From contig NW_008705589.1 in assembly GCF_000186865.1 (NCBI RefSeq), positions 250,529-275,039 on the forward strand: DNA of 24,511 nucleotides, read 5' to 3'. Each line of letters starts with the position of its first letter. Position 1 is the stretch's first letter. Below, piece after piece: positions 15,887 through 24,511 of this stretch. The position numbers and the translations under genes were made by a program. Below the pieces are notes generated by a model. It saw only the letters and a program-made list of their open reading frames with translations. It did not search any database and was not told where the DNA came from. The stretch is from Aureococcus anophagefferens (taxonomy: Eukaryota > Sar > Pelagophyceae > Pelagomonadales > Pelagomonadaceae).

Positions 15887-18800
15887 TTAAATCTCAGCAG
15901 CGTCGTCAGCTATCTCTGCCACGGCAGCGCCGTGTACTTCTGCCATCTGTTCCTCAAGACAACTCTGCTTTGCGATTTCCAGGGCAGCATTGTACGCTTT
16001 TTGCCGAAGGAAGATAATGGCTCTATTTTTTTGTTGCAAATTACCACGATACTTTTCCCGAATTGAAAGCACATTCACAGTACCCTTGATGAAAGCAGTA
16101 CGCCAGTCTAGCAATTTTCTCTTGTGTTTTCCCTCTTCGTTGAATTGTGACGCATTTTCCAGACGACCACGCTCAAGAATCTTGATGCCTGCATCACTTG
16201 ATAACTCATCATTTGATCAGTCAGCCTTGTATTTTTATCTGGGCTGGATAAAGTGACAGCATGTTGAGTCACAGCTTCTACGTCAGTAGCTGCAAATTTA
16301 AGCGCGCCGCGCTTTGATTCGCGGTTGGCTTCCAGCTCGGGGGTGATGAGCTTGGGGCCAAGCGCCTCTGCGCGTGAATTTGCAATCTCCTCTAATGTAG
16401 CTTGATGCTCCGGAAGGTCCGTGGCTCGGGAATTTTTGAAAAGAACGGCACGCACCGCTGCTGCACGGTCTTCCCTGCCAGGTTCAATTGATTCCCAATT
16501 CTTGCGTAAGGCATGGCGCGCCTTCTCCTCCTCAGCGTCGTGGCGGACGTGCACTCCTTCTGCAGCGGCGTAGAGCGTCAGAAGCCAATGAACTTCCATC
16601 TCATCTACCTGGTTCTGCTCAGACAGGTCATGATGACAGGTGTCGTGGTTGTGCTCCACCACAGCAGGTATGGCACTGCTGTTGTGGGTGTAGGGTTTGG
16701 GGGCACAGAGGGTTTGATCCACTTGAAGAATGTCTGAATCAAGTTCTGCCTCAAGGACAAGCTGAATGCTAAGCGTAGCTTCATTTGCTACTGCAGAACT
16801 TCGACACTGCATTGGCCAGAAGCAGGGGATGCAAATGGTGCGCATTCCACTCCGCTCAAGTATCCTGCATCCCTTTGAACCATTTGTGTTTTTCGCTGCT
16901 GATATCAGAGAGTCCTTGTCACTTTTTGCGGGTCCAGTAATAGATCGGGGTATTTTTTTGGTAATCTCGTAGATGCTAAACCTCACAGCAAGACGTTCGT
17001 CCAATGCACACTTGTTTACGGTTGAGTCACTGGTATCTCGAACTTGCGTTATGTCCAGGCTGATGTACAGCGGGAAGCACACTGAAGGCACGTCAAGTAT
17101 ATCACGAAACAAGCGCAGATTTTTATTTGGCTCATAGGATGAACCGAAGCAGTATTGGATAGCATCGACTTCCTTCATCTCAAGCGACGGTCCGTCTGAC
17201 TGGTCTATCATATTTGAAAGCGCCAAAAGAGACCAATCACCGATCCCAACCGGCTGGGAGCGGGAAGCACAAAGAATGGCTGTAATGACAATGCCGCTAC
17301 CACCCCTTGGGATTCGCATCTGCTGGCTTCTGAGCAACGGATGCGATGTCGCAGCACTAGTGTCTATGTCAAATGTGTGTAAAGTCACACTTTCAGCTGC
17401 TGAGAGATCCGACAGCCACAATTCAATGTCAACATCAACGAACAAAGACTCAGCTGGCAGCTTGGGCTTCGAATCCAGAGCGCCCGACCCCTCGTCATTT
17501 TCTTCCTCAGTCTCACGAGGAGTCTTAGCGCGAGGTGATTTTTTCTCTTCCCCTGGGGAGCCACCTGCAATGGGCGTTTTGGGCAAGGAAACGACGCGCC
17601 GAAACAAAACAAGCTGACTACCAGGGTGAACAGCGCAGTAAGCACCATGGCAGGTTGCCGCAAGGCCACCGAGGTGTGTATAGATGGTTGACACATCGCT
17701 GCAGGCAACGGGCGCATTACTGCAAAATATAGCAACGGCACCAAGGGGGGCATCCAGGGAAAGCCGGTATAAGCGGCCGCTCGGTGCAGACGGCACGACT
17801 AGCGCCGCCGCTATGATGGGGTTTAGCCTGTCGAGTTTTAAGGCGAGCCGTATCGAAACAAGCGGGCTTGGCGCTGCTGACTGTGCGTGATTTTGATTGT
17901 GCATCCTTGGCTCCTCATGATCCATTTTCGTCTTTGAGTGAACCGAGGCACGTGCCTCCTCTTTCTCCAAAGAATTTTGTCGAATGGGCTCCGCCTTCGT
18001 GGTTGGTTCCTGTCGGGGAGGCGAAATCTCCGCGAGAGTTAAGATAACATCACGCATAGCGAAGGGACTTGTAAAATTAGACTGCCTCATATGCTCGGCG
18101 TGTTGCGCTGTGAGATTGGGCATATCCGCCTGCAACGCGACGATAAGGGTTGCGGATTTACTGGTGGCATTGACATGGAGTATCGTAGGGGGAAGTGGTG
18201 CTGGTGGCACGAAACTTGAACCATCATCTGAGACCCAGTGGCATCTAGCCTGCGCGGTAAATGGCATTTTACGGCATGTTTTCATTGCAACAACGCAAGT
18301 GGTAGCCCTGGATTGCAAAAGCTCCTCAAATGAGACTAACCTCGTCTTGGGTTGAGGAACTATACCCCCGATCTTGAAATCAGCATGCTGTGCATGCGCG
18401 CAGCTCCATTCAAGGAGTGCATCGCTAGCCTCGAGCCTTTCATCGCTTGAAGTGACAGCAAGGACTGGCCTCAAGATTGTTTTAGCACTGTGATCAAAAT
18501 CAATGATAATAATGAGCTCTTCACGTGCTCCAGTGAACTTGCTACGTAGCACATCAGCCGCACTGTTTCGTGCCGAAGCAGCAATTCCCAACATTTCATC
18601 TGACGGTTCTCGCGACCGGGCACGCCGGCGCCGACGCCCAGGTTTCATATGACGTCGTTTGAAGGGAGAGCCTGGTAAACCTGATGTGGCTGTAAGCACA
18701 ATTTCCTCCATGGTACAGTTTGGCGTACCCCCACTTGTAACACGCGCGGAAAATGCATCAATCGTTGATGGCAACCAAGGCGAATCGAGCGACGAAGATC

Positions 18801-19968
18801 CACTGATAAGGGATGGAAGCCACCCAGTCAGTGCCATTGCTGCCACAGCAACGATTTCGCTGGTCACCTGATTCGATGTTTGGTCTCTTGAGGCTGCGCA
18901 ACCCATTAAGTTCGCAACTTTGTACATTGCCTTTGCAAGAATAATCGGCCATAACTCACGTCTTTCGCGAGACGACACCAGAGTTGCACTTCCGTTAAAA
19001 TCTATCGGCACGAGGTCGTCAACAAGCACCTTGCGCCAAAGCCCGCTCACGAAAAGTTTCACAGCATATTTCCCCCCCGGGTTATAGCATGGACGACCGT
19101 TAGCGTCCTGTGGGAAAATTGCTTCCCAGAGGAAAGGCGCATTTTTCGCCTCGACGTAGCTCGCAACAAGTCGCAAAAGAGAACAGCCGATAGCATCACG
19201 CTCCTGCACAGGCTCAGCCAAATTCGAGCTCAAAGCAGGGGAAGTGTCAGCATCTGCAAGTTTTGGACTCGGTGCCTGAATATTAGCATCCGTAAACGGA
19301 CCAGTCTCCGCCGGGCTGGTGGTGTCTTTTGGGGAGGTTCCACCCTCCGTGGCGTATATCTTCTCATCCTTTGACAGAGTTTCTAGAACCTCACTCCTAG
19401 CAAAGCCCCGATCAAGCGGCAAAGATCGGGGGGGGGGCCACCGTCGTTCTTGGTCCATACCATTGCTCGCTTCGTCGCAGGGAACTTGTGGCAAAACCAC
19501 AATTCGAGGCAGCACTTTGCATGTCGACTCGTCAGAATCGGATTCGACCCACACCCGATGATCTCCCTCTTTGCTCTTGGTTCTGGTTCCTCCTCCCTTT
19601 TTCTCTTCGTTCTTTTGATTGTTTTGATCTGTGAATTCAGCATGCTGAAGAGATTTGCTCTGAACAAAATCGCATGCACGGACCCATCCCGCCGTCTCTA
19701 CCCGCACCCAAGCTGGCAAAGCCTCAGTCCCGAAATCATGGTCTACAAACAAATCGTCTACACTATGCCAGTCCTCATCCTCGAGACCTTCTACAGCCCA
19801 TTCAGGGAACAAGGCGTCGCTCACACGGGGCGCATAACCGTCCAAATCTTCTGTCGTCGGAATACAAGGTGGGACCACAGCTGGTAGTGGATCGCGAGAA
19901 ACATCGAAGGACTGCGGTGTTCTCACTGGCTCTTGGATTTTGTTCTTGTCGGTCTTCTTTGGTGGCAT
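15887..19968 (-). CDS. Androglobin-like / calpain-like large protein without recognisable globin
   Basis: Main exon from ATG 19968 (MPPKKTDKNK) to about 16258, a small intron, then exon 16204-15887; about 1340 residues. The N-terminus has ALFPEW (W57) followed by an acidic region and TAGWVRACDF, as in androglobins. A calpain-like PC2-type segment follows: NPGGKYAVKLF (N296), LWRKVLVDDLVPIDF, RELWPIILAKAMYKV. No calpain catalytic Cys box (QG..GDCW) or GHAY His box was seen, so it is probably not a protease. Middle residues look like beta-sandwich repeats. Near the C-terminus KNWESIEPGREDRAAAVRAV (W1158) matches the androglobin .AWE.AEPGR. element; a helical, charged tail follows. Human androglobin (about 1670 residues) carries a rearranged globin in the middle; none is recognised here. 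Androglobin is linked to cilia and sperm formation in animals; the role here is inferred. Confidence 0.75.
16205..16257 (-). other. Small 3' intron of the androglobin-like gene (donor uncertain)
   Basis: The main frame would stop at 16110-16108, but a second frame reads AGIKILERGRLENASQFNEE, then KRKLLDWRTAFIKGTVNVLS and on to TAA 15887. Using acceptor ATGATGAG at 16205 with a GT donor at 16257, 16272 or 16281 (introns of 53, 68 or 77 nt) restores frame. The intron has a CTGAC branch-point-like word. All three donors keep phase, so the exact one is open. Confidence 0.6.
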
Positions 19969-20004
19969 GCTCGCGCCAGGTCGTTAGACGGAATCTTGCT
20001 TAAG

Positions 20005-20047
20005 AAGATATATTGTCGGTCAAAGATATATGGTCGAAGATATATGG
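20005..20047. promoter_or_regulatory. Triplicate AAGATATAT(G)G(TCG) motif upstream of the androglobin-like gene
   Basis: AAGATATATTGTCGG, AAGATATATGGTCG and AAGATATATGGTTG begin at 20005, 20023 and 20037, that is, 37-79 bp upstream of the minus-strand ATG at 19968. On the transcribed strand the unit is CGACCATATATCTT. AT-rich repeats so close to the start could be promoter or 5' UTR elements; this is inference from position. Confidence 0.45.
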
Positions 20048-20357
20048 TTGAGTTAGATACGCGAGGTGTCAATACTATTGATGCACTGACGTAAAAACAA
20101 GTACCACCAGGGGCAGCCCAGCCGCCCGTGAAGCCTGGCGCGCCGCCGACATCCCCCCCCCCCGGCCCGACCATGGCGGGCCCGCTGCCCGTCTGGCAGG
20201 GTGAAAAGCTAGACTTTTGGTGGCGCCAGCCGCGCGGTGGGGACTATCTGCGTTGAGCTAGCCGCGCCGGGATATTAGTCGGGTCGAGTGGGGCCTAAAG
20301 GGAGGCTAGAGACCGGAAAAAAAATCCGCGCGCGTCTACCCCCTGCTGGGTGTATCT

Positions 20358-20495
20358 TGTGCCGGCACAGTGTGCCGGCAGATCTGGCGAAGCGAAGTGC
20401 TCCGGCACAACCAGAAATGGCGTTTTGTCGGTGTGCCGGCACATTTGGTCGGGCCCAAAGTCGACGGGGCCGGGGCCTGGGCGTGTGCCGGCACA
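20358..20495. repeat. Cluster of TGTGCCGGCACA palindromes
   Basis: The 12-bp perfect palindrome TGTGCCGGCACA is present at 20358-20369, 20432-20443 and 20484-20495, with damaged copies at 20371-20380 (TGTGCCGGCA) and 20398-20409 (TGCTCCGGCACA). Five related sites fall within 138 bp at spacings of 13, 27, 34 and 52 bp. The frames over them read CRHS, CAGT or VPA repeats, which are translations of the palindrome; the 194-codon + frame here is not credited as a gene. Confidence 0.9.
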
Positions 20496-20986
20496 GCGGG
20501 AACACATTCCAACCCTCGGACGCTGAATTGATTTGCTTGAAGCGCCCCTGTGCACGTCATGGCTACGACCGGGGCCCAGGGGGCGGGCCCGGAGTCGCTT
20601 TGAACATCATGCCATGGCACAGTGCGTCTCAGCGTCATGACATCGTGCGCGCGTCGCGTTACATAGTGTTCCGGTCGCGATCTTCGCGTCCGACGGGGCA
20701 GCCCCTGGGCCGATGGTCGTTTCGTGTGGTTTATGTACGAATTCGTCCTTCGGACGGAATAAAATGCTACGTCCGGACATCCATTTTTCTTGATTGTGGG
20801 TTCGAATTTCCACGCGCTCGTGACGACGACGATTCCGTATCTACCTATCCTAACTTCCTAGTCCCCAACTAGAGAATTAACTCTCTAGATTCGTTGAAGA
20901 TACAAAGCAAACCCCGCAGTGAAATAAGAAGCGAGGAGGCATGTCTACAACCCCCCCCTGTAGTTTCCCGTCTCCGCTCCCTCATG

Positions 20987-23864
20987 TCAAAGGGCTTGTA
21001 GGCCGGGGTGCTGTAGAGCTCGCAGAAACTCACCCCAGGTAGCAAGGCGCTGCGGCCCAGACAAGGTGCTTGCCTTGAGGGAGGTCCATTTTGCATCGAT
21101 GTCGATAGCGACGCCCTCCATATCCTTCCAGGCTATCGCATACTTATCGCTTAAAACGGAGACATCTCCCTTTACTAGGAAGTCCCACATCTGCCAACCC
21201 TCTTTCAGGTCTCTAACCATCTTCAGCACTTTGTCGACCGCGTCGTCTCTCGAAGCAGATCTCCAGACCTCTTCCTGGGTATAAATATCGAGCAGGGTTG
21301 AATCAACGTCGAGATCATCTTCCTGCCGCTCGACGCTGTAGAGCATCTTGCCCCCAAAATGAGAAAAAGCTCGAAAATCAGATGGCGCCTGATCAAGAAC
21401 GAACCTTACTCGGAGCATTAGGACCTCGCGGCTGACATCAACTCCGTCATCAAGGCGTCTGCCCAATGCATCCTCGTAGGGGGCTTTCTCACCGCCTTCG
21501 ATCTCCTGTTTTTGAATCGCAGCGCGGGTGTCGGCAATCTCGTCATCTTCACGAATTAATTCGTGAAGAAAAGATTCGGGCTTAAACGGAAGCTTGCGCG
21601 ACTGGTCAGCGGCATCAGCTTCATGGATGCCATCGTGAGGATACTGTTCATTTAGCGAACGAATAAGTGCTGTGCGTGCGGCATTAGGGTGAAGCTTTGC
21701 AACACATTCAATAGCGGAGCAAACGCGGTCAATCTCGGCTTCTGCATGATGAATGGCCAAATGCATCCGTGTCGCGTGTTCATCGCGGTCCTTCAGGCGC
21801 GCGCCTGCACGCCTTGCGCGGTCACGCTCGTCTTCAAGGCGCCGTGTGGCGTCCTCGCAGGCAGCTCCGTGGCCTTCTGCACGTGCTTCGAGCCTTCTTC
21901 CGTGTGCCTGAAGCTCAGCTAAAGACCTGACGAGCTCCGCGCGTGTGTAAAGCCCTTCAACCCGCCCATAAATTGCCTGGTGGTGCCAGGCACGCATTAG
22001 CTTTTGTCGTAGTCGGCGCTCGCGCGCACGCGCATGTGTCGCTACAAGGCGCCTCTGGTCCATGCGGCGAACGCGACGTGTGCGAGCGAATAAGTACCAA
22101 GCTCGCAGAGGCCTACCAAGAATTTGCCGGCCCGTCTCTTGCCAGGCAATCACAGCTATTGACCTTAACTCATGGCGCCGCGCAACCGCCTTTTGCCAAC
22201 GATTCCAGTGAGATAGTCGGGTTCTCATGTCAAGACGAGCGCGAAGTTTGCGCCCCGCAGCCCAGGCGCCATAACGCTGTCGCCAATGTGCCCAGCATGG
22301 CCGAACGAGGCGTCTGCGAATACGCTTACGAATGAATCGATCAACTAGCCGCTGCGAGTAGCGTGGAACATAGCCCCGAGGCCGTGGCCATAGCTTTCGA
22401 TTTAGTGTTGCGTTGGGTGACGTGTACAGATATTCCGTCCAGGGATAAAAGACGAAGCCGTATACGGAAGTCCGATAATGTCTGATGGCCGCTTCTGACG
22501 CTGCCGCCTGCATCGTGACTGCCAACCGTAGTGCGACAAAATGGTGCCTTAAGCACCACCAGATTTGCTTTTTCAGTGCCACTTGATAGACTTTGCGGCT
22601 CACCTCACGATCAACCATGTCGTTGGTGATTATGAGGCGTTCTGCAGTTTTCCCCGCTATTTCCCTCTTGGCGTGAAGTATCCCTTCAAATTCCTGGACG
22701 CGACTGCGAGCAGCGTGAAGCGCCTCGGCGCGCCGCCGTCGGCAACTTCGCATTGACTGAGGCCCCACGCAATCTCTGCGCCAGGCTCGCAAAATTTTTC
22801 TCAGCATTTTCACATCACGCTTCTCGGCAGCCATGCGGCTCGCCTCCCGGATGTACTCAACATGTCCACGCTGTGCCAGTGACATGCTGTGCCAGGCCTG
22901 AAAACAGCGCTGCGTGCGCCTGACCTCTCGCTCTGTGCTGCTTGCGCGCACAATTCTGTCCATTTTTCGCTGTCGTAGTATCTCGTAGCGAGTCTTATGC
23001 AGCACAAGCGCGAAAAGACTATCACGTGTCTTCCGTAACGTAAACAAGCATTGTCGACATCGGATGCGACTAAGGAACCCACGCGCTATTGCCTGAGTGA
23101 GAATAGCTGAATGATACTCGTGTTCCACTTTAGAATCTATAGCCTGTCCATGGGTGGTCTCCAGCTTCAGCATCACACGACCGATTCGGACAAATGCGCC
23201 ATCGACGGATTGACAGTCCTGCTTGACTGCAGGTCGATCCCATGGCCTCATTTCATGGCTGGTTGCTGTATGATCCCTCACTCTCGGTGTCGACACCAGT
23301 GCTGGCGGTGGTCTCGCTTTTTTTACCGTCCGCTCGGACATGTAGGTGTCACAGGTCCTTCTAGTTTGCCTTGATTTGCTCTGCCTGATTAAGAGTAGCT
23401 CGGCTTCAGCCTGATCAATAAGTTCCGATAGGCTATTGACCTGAGTCAATAATCGCTCTACCTCAGCGTCCATTGGTGGAACCAGTGTTAATACGGCTAG
23501 GCCTGTTGAAAGACTTGTCGATGATGCAGCGTGCTTCTCACCGGACCGCCTCGATTTACTCGGATCCTGTACTAAACCTGGAGGCGCCGGAACATGATTT
23601 GTTGGCAGCAATGGCTTCTGCCGAGCAGTGGACGTAAAGTGGTCCGACGGATGGTCTAGCCTCTGGCGCGCATGCAGCGGCCGCTCCCGTGGCAAAGTCC
23701 GCCTGCCAATCCCAAGGGAGTGCCGAAAAACGACATCCTATGCAAGGAGATCGCCCTGGCTGGAAATTATTGGCATGACTCACCTCAACGGATTTGGACC
23801 CGGACAGCGCCCCTAATCCTGGCGGGCGGTTGACAACCAGCCGTCTCGACCGATTCTCGGACAT
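20987..23864 (-). CDS. SFI1-like Trp-repeat protein with IQ motif (two exons, about 943 residues)
   Basis: Exon 1 is 23864-23784 (ATG, MSENRSRRLVVNRPP..SVE, 27 codons); a 46-nt intron follows; exon 2 is 23737-20987. The long frame in exon 2 has no ATG near its start, which supports the upstream exon. Around residue 240 is an IQ-like calmodulin/centrin site (QAIARGFLSRIRCRQ). Residues of about 300-690 hold repeated helices with L..AW or W.H/R cores: CFQAWHSMS, ILRAWRRDC, CWAHWRQRYGAW, LSHWNRWQKAV, PLRAWYLFART, LMRAWHHQA. This spacing and the basic, Trp-rich helices match SFI1-type centrin-binding repeats. A coiled coil follows (about 700-780, LEDERDRARRAGARLKDRDE), then an acidic C-terminus. 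SFI1 proteins act at centrosomes, basal bodies and flagella; orthology is not established. Confidence 0.75.
23738..23783 (-). other. 46-nt first intron of the SFI1-like gene
   Basis: Donor GTTGAG|GTGAGT is a perfect consensus; acceptor CTCCTTGCATAG|GATG. It is phase 0 and joins ALSGSKSVE to DVVFRHSLGIGRRTLPRERP. Without splicing, the ATG frame ends in a stop after 102 codons. Confidence 0.8.
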
Positions 23865-24511
23865 GGCCAGCGGAGACGCAAATTAACGCTGTTTGATATG
23901 TGGCAGGGACAGGTAATCTTCGATTACTAGACGAAATGGGCATAAATCGGCCTCAACGTGAGGGGTTGCAGTGCAACATGAGCGACGGCGTCGTCGCTGC
24001 GCTTCTCGGGGAGTAGCCTCCGGCGTATTCCCGGCTGGCAGAAGCCTCTTTTTGGTGTTTTTATGCGGCTATGTGGATGCGGTGGTGCCACGCGCTCAGG
24101 GGCCCGCGGCCGTCGCCGCGCGGACCGGAGCCGTCCCCGGGGGCGCATCGGGGGCGGCAAGCGGGTTCTCGCGGCGGCCCTCGAGCGCGGCTAGTTCGAC
24201 CTCGGCGTCGCGGTGGCGCCTGATCTCCTTCTAGCTCGACGTCGGGCGCGGCCACGTAGTGGTGGCTCGAGACGATGCGCATGTATATACAGGCGCTGCG
24301 GCGCCTCCTCCACCGGTTCGTTCACTGTTGCTTCCACCTCCGAAGTATGCAGTGAGGAGCCCCTCACTGCTCTCGGACTGTGATGAAGCCAGTTCCGGTA
24401 GCTGGGACCAAATGTCAAAGGATTGTAAGGCCCTTCAACTATAGAACTAAGTAGATATTACCTCTGATCTCCCCGGGTAGTCTAGGGGCACTAGCGCGGG
24501 CTCTCAGCCTG
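23865..24511. other. 5' flank of the SFI1-like gene and unassigned sequence
   Basis: No frame with convincing protein text. GC-rich on 23980-24260, with Ala/Arg/Pro-type frames on both strands; AT-richer near 24400-24450. It presumably includes the promoter of the minus-strand gene. Confidence 0.4.

Larger units (their letters stand above)
19969..20986. other. Intergenic region between the two minus-strand ciliary-type genes
   Basis: Holds the presumed promoter of the androglobin-like gene (20005-20047), a C10 run (20152-20161), the palindrome cluster, and the presumed 3' flank of the SFI1-like gene, including an inverted CTAGAG..CTCTAG around 20871-20890. No gene is supported. Confidence 0.55.

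Noticed and set aside
20790..20825. TGGGTTCGAATTTCCAC resembling a tRNA T-arm or B box
   Set aside because: The loop is one base too long for a standard T-arm and no acceptor, D or anticodon arms are found upstream.
20288..20872. 194-codon plus-strand open frame
   Set aside because: Its first half is the translation of the TGTGCCGGCACA repeats (CRHS/VPA) and both strands are open; no domain-like text.
20987..23695. Protein start at 23695 for the SFI1-like gene
   Set aside because: That codon is TTG, not ATG; a consensus intron joins the frame to an ATG exon at 23864.

Overview
The window is nuclear DNA from a eukaryote. It has GT-AG introns, large multidomain proteins of eukaryotic type (endomembrane TM9, a cyclic-nucleotide-gated channel, an androglobin/calpain-like protein, an SFI1-like repeat protein), gene spacing of about 1-4 kb, microsatellites, and no operons or Shine-Dalgarno sites. 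The androglobin-like and SFI1/centrin-binding-like proteins suggest a flagellated single-celled organism, plausibly an alga or related protist. The sequence does not fix the species. Introns that could be placed by frame are short (46 to about 160 nt).

Layout. 1-226 (+): 3' end of a TM9SF/EMP70 gene. 1414-3336 (+): a TPR protein gene that resolves into six phase-consistent exons. 3337-6790: a GC-rich repeat field with AATACC..GG.ATGGG units, duplicated blocks and GGTAATTACC palindromes. Inside it are small broken coding islands (4400-4734 on -, 4771-5094 on +, 5161-5458 on +, 5500-5593 on -). 6792-7402 (-): a possible decayed retroelement tail. 7471-8070 and 8149-8761: two adjacent segments of about 600 bp, each bounded by inverted repeats (14 and 16 bp perfect), which look like non-autonomous DNA elements. 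8855-about 12204 (+): a long, apparently intronless CNG-type channel gene that runs into a single ambiguous base (N, 12207). 12563-13152 (-): a gene of unknown function, convergent with the channel. 13153-15886: mostly unassigned, with two small hairpins and a few weak coding islands. 15887-19968 (-): an androglobin-like protein with a small 3' intron. 19969-20986: its upstream region, with a triplicated AAGATATAT motif and a cluster of TGTGCCGGCACA palindromes. 20987-23864 (-): an SFI1-like protein with a 46-nt first intron. 23865-24511: GC-rich, no gene seen.

The genes do not form a pathway cluster. Two neighbouring minus-strand genes (androglobin-like and SFI1-like) belong to families tied to cilia, centrioles or basal bodies. 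The most unusual items are the apparently globin-less androglobin-like protein, the channel with a CNG-like GE filter and a cNMP domain split by about 180 residues, the two side-by-side inverted-repeat elements, and the palindrome cluster between the two minus-strand genes. Most exon joins rest on reading frame and splice dinucleotides only; no transcript data were available.
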